From: Cladobotryum mycophilum
Taxonomy: Eukaryota > Ascomycota > Sordariomycetes > Hypocreales > Hypocreaceae
Assembly (NCBI GenBank): GCA_036429605.1
Contig: JAVFKD010000016.1
Location: 2,604,001 to 2,668,000 of the forward strand
DNA: 64,000 nt
Direction of reading: 5' to 3'
Notes under the pieces: generated by a model
What the model saw: the letters and a program-made list of their open reading frames with translations, nothing else
Databases searched by the model: none
Told to the model about the DNA's origin: nothing
Translations under genes and position numbers: made by a program
Part shown: positions 35,356 to 46,421 of the stretch, in pieces
Layout of the letters: each line of letters starts with the position of its first letter
Position numbering within the stretch: the stretch's first letter is position 1

Positions 35356-37421
35356 CCAACAAGGCGTGCAAAGGGTCCCGGAGACGCCGTGAGTTGTGGG
35401 ATGCGAAAGCTTGCAACTTTCAATTTAACCCAAACCCTCTTATTTCTACAACGGTGACCCATTAACACCGAACCCTCGGATTTGTTAACTCCTCCCTTTT
35501 TTTATTCCATATTCTCCGCGACGGTAGTTACATGCGGGAGACGAGGTTTGATCGACAAGCGATCGCAACGGTAGGATCCATTATCATACGGCTTACGAAT
35601 TGTCTGAATAGGGAATTTGCCAAGAATCCAGTTGGAAAGTCCTTGATGGCGAACTAAGATGCGACGGGATCCAGCCAATATGACGACGAATTACACTTCA
35701 GCCAGGCACGGCGTGGATGCCGCCTCTTTCAACGGCGCTCGTCCTCCGCGGACGCCTCCGTTGAGATGGCCATTTGCCGGACCTCTCAAACATGCCGGGA
35801 CGGAGCAACTCAGCGTCCCTTATTGGCTACCCGCGCGGCATCCCAACTCCAAGCCGTGGTGCCGTGTTAAGCATCTTTGCATCTTAATAGCATTGGGGCG
35901 TTGCGTTCGTCGATGGAGCCTAACCTCCACAAAGAGGCGTCTTGCATCTAAGATCTTTTATTTTTTACTGATACGATACCATCTCCGTAATATGATCTAC
36001 CGGATGGTTATATACGTTGTAGTCGGAGGTGTCCCGCTGATGACTTTTTTTGGGGTTGATCACGGAATAATGGTTATGCGTAAGTTTTACGACGAGTACA
36101 GACTAACCACTTCATTTTCATGCGGCTGGCCCATTTAGTGCAATAATGACAAAAAACAACTTTGGGTACTGCAAAACCAAAAGAAATCTAGACTATTCTG
36201 GACAGCCACTCAAGGCGTTTGAGGCTTGCTTTAGCTACTCCTGTCGTTGTGCGGCAATCCTTCCTCCCAACCTGCGGGGCCAACGTCTTGTCGAGTCAGG
36301 GTCGTCAGAACCATATCTAAAAACGAGCGTGGCTTTGACTTGGCGGATTGTTTGGCTGGGGACGATGAGAGAGAAAAAAGACCGGCACTCGCACGATATC
36401 CGTAGCCTCGCTCCGACGACCTTACGTCAGGTCGCATTGAGCGTGGTATTGGTGGAGTATTAGTTGGACTGATTAGTTGGATGTCTTGGTTCGATGGGGG
36501 TTCAAGCTTGTCTGCAAGCGAGAGCGAGAGTGAGAGTAAGAGAGTGAGAGGGCGGCGTACACATGGATCATGGACATATTTTTGGTACATTTCACGATGA
36601 TACATGCAGTTGCAGCCCTAATACTTGTAGAAGCTCGTAAAAGCAGAAAGAAGCAAAAGAGAGACGGACCATCGCATCGTGCCGTGTAGTTCCAAATATG
36701 TCAAACCCAACGGATAGGTCGGCCACGATGACCCATCGTCATGCCGTGACCACGAGGCCGTGGGGTGGCATTGAGATGGGGGTGGACCTGCATCTATCCA
36801 AGCAGAGAGAGAGAGAGAGAGCGAGAGAAAATATCCCGTATCTTGGAACAAGTAAAAAATAGGGTGCGTCAGTGTCGCGCTGAAAAGGGGGCGCAGGACG
36901 ACACGTCCGGCCGAATAGATTTGCTTTCTCCGGTGGGGTCGAACCTGTTTCAGGGAGCGAAACCTGCTTCTCGAAGGCTTCTTTTTCCGGGCCCGGGTTT
37001 CTGGTGGCCGGCCAGGGTTGCATTGGGAGGACATGTTTTGGAATGTGTATGTATGTACGTACATACAGAGTAGTATTGGAAGCAGGAGGAGGAGGCAGAG
37101 ACAGAGGGCAGAGACAGAGGGCAGAAGCAGAAGCTAGTTTCAGCGAGAGCCGACTTCCATCTGTATGTACACTCCCAAGTTATAATAGGTTACTCCGTTT
37201 ACCAAAGGGCACGCATTTGGCATCTGACATTGGAACCAGTTTGCATCACAGACATGAAACTGGTCCCAGCTTCCTTGTGGTGTCTGTGTCCCCGATGTCT
37301 CTCGTCGGGATTAGCGCCTTTGTAGTTAGTACTAACATATATCCATACATACGAGTATCTCCAGTCTTTACCTTGGGGTCTTTGCGCGCATCGCGTGGGG
37401 TGTGCGTGAACGTGGCAAAGA

Positions 37422-37447
37422 GGGAGGGAGGTGGGGGGGAGGGGGGG
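37422..37447 (+). repeat. Second G-quadruplex-type tract
   Basis: GGG-A-GGG-A-GG-T-G7-A-G7 on the plus strand: four runs of at least three G within 26 nt. Confidence 0.7.
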
Positions 37448-38316
37448 AAGAAGAGGAGGCGAAAAGACGGGTTCGTTGTTTGGATACCATGTTGGTCTGT
37501 GAGTTATTTGCATATGTTGGAACGATGCGACCTGAAAGAGAGAGAGTCACGGAGATAGAGAGAGAGAGCGGATCGCTACAGTGGACTTTGGTAGGTACCT
37601 TTTTCTGGTTAGGTGTGTCGCAAAAACGCTAAAAAGGGAGTTGAGTCCTTTGGCACGCATGAAGAAGCCTTTACCATCGGCAACCCGACCAAGGAAAAAT
37701 CGACAAATACGAAGGGGGAGTGTGTGAAGATCTGGGCTATCGATCGAGTTCATGTTTCGGACCAATTTCTGATGTCCGTCCCTTTTTTTCTTCTTCTTCT
37801 TCTTCTTTGCTGCTGTTGTTACTGCTTGCTTTCTTTTGACATTCGAGAATGGAGGCGCTGCGCCCAGTCTCTCGCTCTTTGCCGTGCCGTCGTTGACGAA
37901 AGGCGGCATTCGATTCATGGGAATTTGTCAATCCATTCCTGTTTTCTGAATAGCTGCATGGTTCGTGCTTGTCTTGGGCGTTTTCCCTCCCTGAATGAAT
38001 GCATCATGCGCCCTTCGGCTGCAAGAAGTAAAGTCCTTGACGAGTCAATGTTTCCCATCATCCAGGAGGTGAATAATTACGACAATACTACAAGCGTGTA
38101 CTTCATTTGCTATGAAGAATTACCCACTTTTTTCAAAATGTACGGGATGATTAAACATGTGGCATTTTGTGTTGGATACCCTGTTGCTCTAACTTTCATC
38201 CGTTCTCACCTACCTAGTGAGGTTGTATTTTACATCTCGCCTACTTTTCTTCTTCTTCTTTCTTTCTTTTTGCCCACCATCTTGGAACACACAGGTTGAC
38301 ATGGGATGATGGATTG

Positions 38317-38330
38317 CCCCCCCCCCCCCC
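38317..38330 (+). repeat. C14 homopolymer
   Basis: Fourteen consecutive C, intergenic. Confidence 0.85.
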
Positions 38331-41023
38331 AATCCATGAGATGCCGGGTAACTGCTAACTCAGGGGTTTCCACTACCCTGATTGCCTGATAGCCTGATGG
38401 GACCTGGAATGTCAGGCATGACGGGCGGGTGGGCGGGTGTGTTGTTGTTGGAAGCTTGACTTGGTTTGACCTGATTTGACCTGACTTACCCGGTTCGGAT
38501 AGAGGTTCTGGCAATCGGATGAATGAATGAATCAATCAACCAAGATGAGATGGAATGGAATGGATGGGTGTGAAGATCCATCATCATGAGACGAGGATGG
38601 CGCGTGGCAATTGAATCCTTCCGGAGCCCTGGAGCCCTGAAAGAACCACTAGAACCACTGAGACACCCATGCCACGCTTTTCGCACGTTTCAGGGCAGCA
38701 TTAGCGACGGCGGTGGTATGCACAGAGATGCACAGCAATGCACAGAACTGGCCATGGAGTAGCAACGGGGCAGCATTAGTCCTGCATGGGGGGAGGGTTG
38801 GAGGGGATGCATTCATGCTCCAGCCAGCTGTTCTCCGTAGTAGTAGTTGTAGTAGCAGTAGTAGCAGTGGTAGTAGTAGTGGTATGTCGAATCGACAGCA
38901 GCACGTACTCATTTCGGCTCAAAAGATGGGCGGAGAGTGGCCGAGACAGCCCATCGCTGCTCGAGGAAGCCATTACGAGGCCATTCACACGTTGACCTTT
39001 GTTCAATGCACGCACTTGTGCACGCACGCACGCACGCCCGTCCGCCTATGTCCGCTTGTCCGTGGGCATCTACGGAGAAGAACGAGCAAAGGACTCCACA
39101 GCCATGACCAAGAACCGGGATGGCATGACATAATCAGGGCGGCAGCTCAGCCACACCCACGCACATAGAGAGAGACAGAGAGAGAAACGAAACAACGAAG
39201 CTTGCTTTGCCTTGCTTTGCTTTGTGACTCTTTTGCATCTGCTCTGCTGCAACTTCTTTGCTGCTGTAACCACCGAACAAATAAGCGCATGCAGCATGTC
39301 TCAGACCTTCCTTTCCAGAAACCGTCTAGAAGACGTCTCGACGCTTTCTTGAGGCTTCCACTGCAGCAACGCTACGAGGCCACGAGGGCGCTATTTTTGC
39401 TCCGTGCAGACAGACATACATCAGGCTTCTGCAAATCTAGAGGAAACTGGAAATGATTTTCTCACACCCTCACTCGCTATCGTGCCCTCCCCCCTTCTTC
39501 TCTCTCACCTCCCCTTCTCTCTTTCATGCCACACAACTCAACTCTGATACACTCAAACACACCCCCAACAGACCCTTAGCCAATGCTACTCTACTACTGA
39601 TGGGAGTCGTAGTAGTACCTACATACATGTGTGTCCTAGACGCAGGCTAACTCTTCAGGACAGCTCCAAAGACACGTGCGTCTTGTGCATGGCATCATGC
39701 TCATGTAGGTAGGGATGTTCATACCTCACGCATAACTTATAGGGTGATGTGACAAGGCGGCGGGCCGGCCACGTTGCTGGAATAAATTATCTCCCCCCAC
39801 TCAAAACGATGCCTGCTAGGCATCGGAGTGGGCAGACCTTACGTACACCTTCGGACTTGTCGCTCACGATGGTTTATCTAACACCAAAAAATCCTTCTTT
39901 CTCTTTTCTCTCTGGTATTGAGTGGGGGGTCCTCTTTCCGACACACTTGCCTGATCTGTCAGTCCCGACAAGCCTCGATCATGTTGTAATACGGCACCTG
40001 GGTTTCATGGTGATGTTGCAGATGCGTTCTACTAATCAAGGTTCAAATTGAACCAGGAAAAAATAAGAATAAAATGAAGAGTGGTACGAGGAGGACAGGG
40101 GGGAACACACAAATGCTACCCCGAGATGCCGATATTGAAACCCGAAGGGCCTTCCTGGTCCTTGCGTCCACGTGATGCATAGCGATGCTCAGGGTTTTTT
40201 TGTTTCGAGTTAATAACTCGATGTATTAATGATGATGGTCGGCTCTCGTCCATGGTAAAAAGGCTCTCGGCCCCACGTGGCTCCTGAGATTGGGATTTTC
40301 CTCGTACTAAACCTGGTAGGCTACCCAACTTCCCCGGAATGCCGTCCATTATCCTGGGTTACCAGAGTAATAATACCATACACCTGGCGTATAGCAGTCA
40401 TAAATCTTCAACAGTTTGCGATATATGACAGTGCAGGTTTACGGGTGGTTCGGATCGGTCTCTATTGACAAAAGGACGGGACATTTCCGATTGTCCCACC
40501 GGAGGAAGTTCGTATCAATTATGGCGATTGACAACCCGTAGGTGGTTATAATGGGGTTAATAGTGCTGCGCAAAGCCATATGTGCTTGTGCGATGTGATA
40601 TTCAAAGCCATCCCACCTCACCATTTATTTCACATCTGTTCCAACGAGCGAGCGGATGTAACGCCCGCTTGCGGACTCGAGTGCGGATTCCCCGCGCTGC
40701 TTATTAACGGCTCCGCTTACAAACCTGAATGGTAGGCCAATGCTACGCACGGTGAATAATGGGTTACATAAGGTTCGCTCCATGGGCAAATAGGCATGGT
40801 GAATGACGAATATTGTTAGGAGAGCATCGCAATCGCGCTTTGGCGGGGAGTTTGCGGAGAATGGACTCTGATGATGTAAGTCAACCACGGCATTGGGATA
40901 CGGCAATGGTGAATTTCGATTGGACAAAACACTAAATACCGGAGATCGAATTACCAATCAATCTTTGGAATTATCGGGATGGGGAAGTTGCACCTGTTCT
41001 CCTCTCTTGTAGCTGTTGAGTAA

Positions 41024-41031
41024 TATAAATA
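41024..41031 (+). promoter_or_regulatory. Candidate TATA box of the GST gene
   Basis: TATAAATA lies 232 nt upstream of the GST ATG. The distance would imply a 5' UTR of roughly 200 nt. Assigned by sequence and position only. Confidence 0.4.
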
Positions 41032-41262
41032 AAGAGGGAGGAGCTGATCAGTAATAAGAAGGAACCTGTTTATTGATCAAACAGGACATGACCGCTTGCT
41101 CTTCAACTCTTTCTTCTTCATCAACACCATCACATCAAAGGACATAATATCATCGAAATAACTACTCCGTGCTCCGTGCTCCGAGCTCAATACTCCGTAC
41201 TCCATCCTACGACTACGACTGTGACTACTACTACTGAACCTACACTGAAACAATAACAAATC

Positions 41263-42658
41263 ATGGCTCGACCTACTGGGCTGATTGCTACCAAGGGTAT
41301 TGAGCTCCTAACTTGGGGTACGTATCTTTTTTCCCCCTTCCCTCTGTCCCTCTCCTCGCTCCGTCGTCTCTTCTCTCTCCCCCGCAGTTGTCGTCGCCTG
41401 CACTTTTCCCATTTTAGAAACGCCGCGCGCGCTTGAGCCACCGCACCAACCACTTCATGTTGATGGAACCTCTGGAACCACTGGAGGCGCTACAGTGACA
41501 AATTGAGGCTGAGGTGTTGTCGTTGTTCTTGGGTCCTCTCCCCCTCCCCTCTGCCTCCCTCTGCGCTGTTCCTGCTACTGCTGCAGGCAGTCTAGTCCTG
41601 CAGATGTACCGAGTTATTCTAGGACCTGTTTCCGAATACTGCATCTTCCAGGGCGCAGCAATTACGTTGGGATGTCGCATCGAATCGATCCTCCTCCTAC
41701 GTCGATTCGCCCAACACACCTTTTGCTCAAACTTTGCTTTTGTCTTCACCTTTCTCATACCCCTGACCCCCCAATTCCAAATCGTGACGTTACTGCGGTG
41801 TTGCACAAATCATCAATGTTCTCCCCCACGTACTCCGTGCCACCCAAGCAACTAGTCAATATTCTCATTTTTCCTGTTGGAATCCTTCAGGATCCCGTCA
41901 CTGACCAGGGTCGTACAGGCACCCCCAATGGCTACAAGGCTAGCATCCTGCTCGAAGAGCTGAAGGAAGCCTACGGCCTTCAGTATACCTCACAAGCTAT
42001 CAACATTGGACAGAACATCCAGAAGGAACCTTGGTTCATCGAAGTCAACCCTAATGGTCGCATTCCTGCCATTGTCGACCACGACAATAATGACCTCCCT
42101 GTCTTTGAAGGCAATGCCATCCTCGGATACCTGAGCCGCCGTTATGACAAGGAGTACAAATTCTCTTTCCCTGTCGATAGCGATGACTATACACGGGCAG
42201 AGTCGTGGATCGGCTGGCAACATGGCGGTGTTGGTCCTATGCAGGGACAAGCTGGCTACTTTCTCCGATTCTCAAAGGAGGTAGTTCCAATCGGCATCCA
42301 ACGGTATGTTGGCGAAACAGAGCGTCTCTACGGCATTCTGAACTCCCGACTTGCCGAACGTGACTACGTTGTTGGTCCTGGACGCGGCAAGTACAGCATT
42401 GCCGATATTGCCCTTGTCGGTTGGGTCAACTCCTTACCCTTTACCACTATCTCGTATGACCAGTTCCCCAACGTCAAGTCATGGCTTGCTCGTCTGTGGG
42501 AACGTCCTGCAGTCCAACGCGGCTTCTCGGTTCCCTCGGAATCTTTCATTAGCCCGCTGAAGGACTTGCCTGCAGAGTTGGTAGAAAAGAATGCAGAGCT
42601 CAAGAAGGTTGTTGATGCAGCCAAGGAGAAGTACGGATACAAGTACCAGTCACCATAA
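41263..42658 (+). CDS. Ure2-like glutathione S-transferase
   Basis: Two exons, 41263-41317 and 41919-42658, giving 264 aa; a 601-nt intron separates LLTWG from TPNGYK, a common junction in fungal Ure2-like GSTs. The N-terminal thioredoxin-like domain (about residues 15-100) shows TPNGYKASILLEEL, NPNGRIPAIVD (cis-Pro loop) and FEGNAILGYL (glutathione gamma-Glu contact, usually E-S/G-N). The helical C-terminal domain has GKYSIADIALVGWV, the conserved N-capping motif. The family conjugates glutathione to electrophiles or reduces peroxides and disulfides in the cytosol. There is no N-terminal prion-like Asn/Gln domain as in yeast Ure2, so detoxification is more likely than nitrogen regulation. 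The acceptor is preceded by a CTGAC branch site. A TATAAATA lies upstream. Confidence 0.93.
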
Positions 42659-43602
42659 AGGACTTGATGGCTTGTCAACTCGAGTAGAGTCCATGTATAT
42701 AGATACTGAATTATAGCCAAGCATAATGAGGGAAATACCTTTTGGTTCGTAATTTGATTTAGTAGCCTGTTGGTCCTACGTCTCGAGTGTTCCTGGCTAC
42801 CTATGATATAAGTGTGCATATGGGGTGCGTCTGGCAGTGGAATGACAACACCACATCATGCTGCTGAGGCAAATCAGACATGTCACCGCTTGATCCTCCC
42901 GGCTTTTCTTCCTAAAACTACCATGTCCGTTCCTGATGGTTGTGTGGACAGAATGCATATCTGGACTAATTCAACAGGCGTCTACTGTTGCATACCGCAG
43001 GCTCAAAGTGCATGGTAGGGCGGTCTCAAGCTGAAGGATAGGTGAGATGCGGGATCGACATGATAGTGTATGCATCTACCTATGCAGGTAACGCACACCA
43101 CACCCTCTTGATTTTCATTTGGTTATTCCAGAAGGGCTACATCAAGCTGTTGTTTCATCAATGCCAGTCAGTGTCCTGTGCCTGTTGCGTGTAAAAAAGG
43201 AGGGAAAAAAGAAGATGTTTCATGTTGTTGGTTGGTTGAAGGGTGGTGATGAATCCTTCGGAGGTTTTTTTTGTTGTTGGAGACTGCATGAGGGGAGGAA
43301 CCAACGGGACGGAATGAAATGGGGTTACGATGGATGAGATGAGAGGTATTATATTTAGATGAGGTTGATGTGTCTTAGTTGGATGGAGGGTGAAGTACAT
43401 ATGATATGTAGATGGGGTTGGGCATGTTTATGGCCTGTTTTTGGGAGGAAGTGGTGCTGGACGGATGGAAGTGATGTTGGAGGTTGAACTGGGTGTTGGG
43501 TGTTATGTGTCACGGCATGCCGTCCTCCTGAAGTTCTTTGTAGATGTTGCTTCACGCGCGGTTGACGCGCCGTTCTTGTTCGCACCCTCTTACCTCCTAC
43601 CT

Positions 43603-43629
43603 CTTCTTCTTCTTCTTCTTCTTCTTCTT
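43603..43629 (+). repeat. (CTT)9 microsatellite
   Basis: Nine perfect units, intergenic. Confidence 0.9.
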
Positions 43630-43743
43630 GGCAGAGGAATCTTCAGGAGGGAAACCAGTTGTTAGATTCATTCATATCCCGTTGTTGGAAGAACCAACCA
43701 CGTATCTTGGCTCGAGGGCCCCCTGGTTAAAGACGATGAGCCG

Positions 43744-43744
<1 letters not shown>

Positions 43745-43778
<34 letters not shown>

Positions 43779-43780
43779 AA
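43745..43780 (+). repeat. (GAAA)9 microsatellite
   Basis: Nine perfect tetranucleotide units, intergenic. Confidence 0.9.
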
Positions 43781-44242
43781 ACAGACAGACAAACGGCAGA
43801 TCCGAATCCTTTGGTTGGCTCATTTAAACATGGGATAACGGGTAGTCATCTACACTGGCCCAAGATCAACAACACTCATTCATTATCAAGGCAAATCCAA
43901 GACACTTGGAATAAGTAAGAAATTGCATTGCCGTGGCATCGTAAGACGATGGGGTGAACAGTCTTGTCATCTCAATGGGAAAACCAACTTGCAGCAAGGT
44001 TACAAAGTATCCATTACAGTTCACTACTATAGTCCCATCTAGAATGAGAACATCAATTAGGCTTCATACATGCGTTGGAACGCAGTTACAATACATACTT
44101 TCTGCTTCGGAACGAAACTTGTGGCATCATATACTCGTCAACATTACCAGTACTTCCATCGTGAACCGAGTTGAACCGACGTGAATCGTGGTTCAGCAAT
44201 CATCAGTTCAAATTGACAGGCACCAAATTGGCAATGGTCATA

Positions 44243-44243
<1 letters not shown>

Positions 44244-44273
<30 letters not shown>

Positions 44274-44276
44274 AAG
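44244..44276 (+). repeat. (AAG)11 microsatellite
   Basis: Eleven perfect trinucleotide units, intergenic. Confidence 0.9.
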
Positions 44277-45094
44277 AGACCTCATCATACTGATATTCCA
44301 CTATAAATTAACTCAAGATGAATGTAAACTAAAAATCCGTCCTCACCCCTTTTAATGACCAGCTCCCATCCACACCTCACCTATCGTTACAAAGCAATAT
44401 ACATTTATACTATCAAGTACAACTGGCGTTGTCACCCCCTCTCCTTTTTGTTTTCCAGAAAGCCACTCCATCTGCTGTGTCTTTCTCTCACATCAAAAGA
44501 CCTCCAACCCCCATTTCATATTGCCCTACCCAACGCCTGTACGCCCTCCGACACGATCCATTCCAGGTCGTCAAGGGGAAATAGAGTGTGAACCAGACCA
44601 CGCCTTGAACAACCAAGCCAAATAGAGCCGATACTCCCTTTTCTCCAACCGCTCCCGCCCCCACCGTGACTTTTAATGAGTCCAATGCTATGATCCTCCA
44701 ATATGCGATGATTCCCCTGTAATATATAAGAAGCAAGATGAAGCTGAAAGAGAGAAAGAAAGAAAATTATTAACCCAAACGTACGCACAAGCCGAAGAAA
44801 ACCTGGGCAAGATCAAGACATCTCAGTCCCTAAATTCATCCGGACTGACTGGGCGAATTCTCATAAGCCGTTTGCATTACAACGCGAAGCGTTAAAACAC
44901 CAGGGCCCCGAGAGAAGGAAAGAAAACTCTCTGCGTTGGCGCACAACGCAGCTGCGGGTATCAATAATGCAGAATACTTTTGTGGGCTGCCTTTATACCG
45001 TCCATAATACCGTGAGAAAACATTCGTCTAGGCTCCGTGAACCCCCTCCCCATGCCCAATGCAAGATTTAGTCGTTTTTTTCTTTTGTTTTTCT

Positions 45095-46221
45095 TCATAG
45101 GTTGTTGACACCCGCCGAATTAGGGTCAACAACATTGTCGGAAAGATTGATGAGAAGCTGTGCAAGGCATCTCTTAGTGGCTGCATCGTCTCGAAGGACA
45201 GAGGAAAAGGTTGCGTCTCGAAGCGGTTCGGGAAGGCATTGTCGAAGAGCCTCACGTGCTCTGGCATTATCGCTGAGTCTGCATCAAGTCAGTAACAAGG
45301 TCACCACCACACTATGTGGTGCCATTGGAAGATGATGCCACTTACCGAAGAAAGCACCTAACTACATGCTTCAACAGTCGAGCGGTCTGAGACTCAACCA
45401 GCTGAGCAACCATGTTGCTCAAAACGGTGCCCACGGCGTAGAAGCGCTCATATGTCGCACATATGTAATTGAGGCCGTTATCATCCAGCAAAATCTTTTG
45501 CACAATGAAGATGGCAACAGTCTTGCTAAGTTCCGAGCCTGTCTCCATGATACGAAGACAGAGCGGGATGATTTCTGTCGTAAGCAAGAAGTTGATAACC
45601 TCCGAGGAGTCATTCTTGACCAAGGCGCCAATAACACCCAGACTGGTCAGTCGCAGATACTCGAACGGTCGAGATTTGGAGGTTGTGTTGAGGAAAGGAT
45701 AGAGAAACAGAGGAATGTGCGCTGTAGCAAGGCGTGAGTAGCTGGTCAGGGTCTCCTTGAGGGGCATACGGCATACCGTTAAGAAACAAGGTTCGTGTGT
45801 CATTGTGCGACGCAACGCATTGCAAAAGAGCCAGCGCATTGCACACTCGGTTCGATGCGGCAGCGGTGAGCTGTGAGGGGTTGAGGAGAGTGTAGACGGA
45901 GATGATCTCTTGCAGGAGAGATGTCATGACACCTAGATAGGTGTGATCAGAATGTTTGTTGCGAGAGGAGGAGGAGGAGGGGCATGTTTATGTTACATAC
46001 CGAATGAGTGCCACAGGATAAGGGCCAGTTCCGGAACCTGCTCTCGCTTCTTGCTGAGCTCCAACAGTGCGGCCTCTCTAGTGTTTTCGCTGAGGAGGTC
46101 CGCAATATAGGCCATGGTGCGGCGGTTATCCTCAGAGATGTTATCGTGACCCCCGTCTTGAGCGTGCGAAGCGGCCATGTTGTTGACATTCGAGTGATTG
46201 CCAGCCATACGTCCATAGTGT

Positions 46222-46289
<68 letters not shown>

Positions 46290-46421
46290 CTGGACGGCCG
46301 AGGCGGCGGCGGCAGCGGCTTGCTGAGCGTGTTGGTGATGCGCAGGCTGTTGGTGCATCCAGGATGAATCACCCTGGGGGTTGAATTGGTGGTGTCCGTA
46401 GACGTGCGCCGATGGCATCAT
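45095..46421 (-). CDS. caf40: CAF40 / RCD1 (CNOT9), CCR4-NOT subunit
   Basis: Four exons, 46421-46001, 45932-45777, 45721-45346 and 45278-45095, giving 378 aa. The N-terminal 90 residues are low-complexity: His/Gln, a run of Ala, then 24 consecutive Gln (46221-46292, mixed CAA/CAG). The rest is the armadillo-repeat RCD1 core, nearly invariant in eukaryotes: LLELSKKREQVPELALILWHS, then NPSQLTAAASNRVCNALALLQ, then SRPFEYLRLTSLGVIGALVK and VAIFIVQKILLDDNGLNYIC. As CNOT9 it binds NOT1 and recruits RNA-binding proteins to the CCR4-NOT deadenylase; it was first found as S. pombe Rcd1, needed for nitrogen-starved sexual differentiation. Donors and acceptors are all consensus. Confidence 0.96.
46221..46292 (-). 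repeat. Polyglutamine-coding tract (24 codons) in CAF40
   Basis: Interrupted CAA/CAG pattern coding 24 Gln. The mixed codons make it more stable than a pure CAG run. Confidence 0.9.

Larger units (their letters stand above)
21335..41262. other. About 20 kb region with no supportable gene
   Basis: Lies between two divergent genes (bZIP on minus, GST on plus). I see no domain-bearing reading frame, tRNA, rRNA or intact transposon. Contents: simple repeats ((GCTT)7 at 22968, (TG)12 at 31562, A26 at 31832, four GCTTCTAG units at 32967, (CTGTC)5 at 33872, C14 at 38317, G9 at 26863), two G-quadruplex-type tracts (35318-35355, 37422-37447), a 16-bp palindrome at 37051, many polypyrimidine/polypurine stretches, and copies of the dispersed TACTCCGTA and TACCTAGTA 9-mers. 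Two ATG-started frames (33007-33846, 279 codons; 35659-36138, 159 codons) are the best open frames, but neither is recognisable. Base composition is not strikingly AT-rich, so it does not look like a RIP-degraded transposon block. Confidence 0.6.
42659..45094. other. Convergent intergenic GST / CAF40
   Basis: About 2.4 kb between the 3' ends of two convergent genes. It contains (CTT)9 at 43603-43629, (GAAA)9 at 43745-43780 and (AAG)11 at 44244-44276. No gene seen. Confidence 0.6.

Noticed and set aside
37613..38299. 228-codon open frame with Leu/Phe-rich segments
   Set aside because: Opens with GTG, not ATG; hydrophobicity comes from CTT/TTC repeat tracts read as Leu/Phe; no domain or codon bias.
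14093..41262. RIP-degraded transposon block as explanation of the gene-free region
   Set aside because: Base composition is mixed rather than strongly AT-rich, no paired long repeats or transposase remnants were recognised, and long C/G runs persist.
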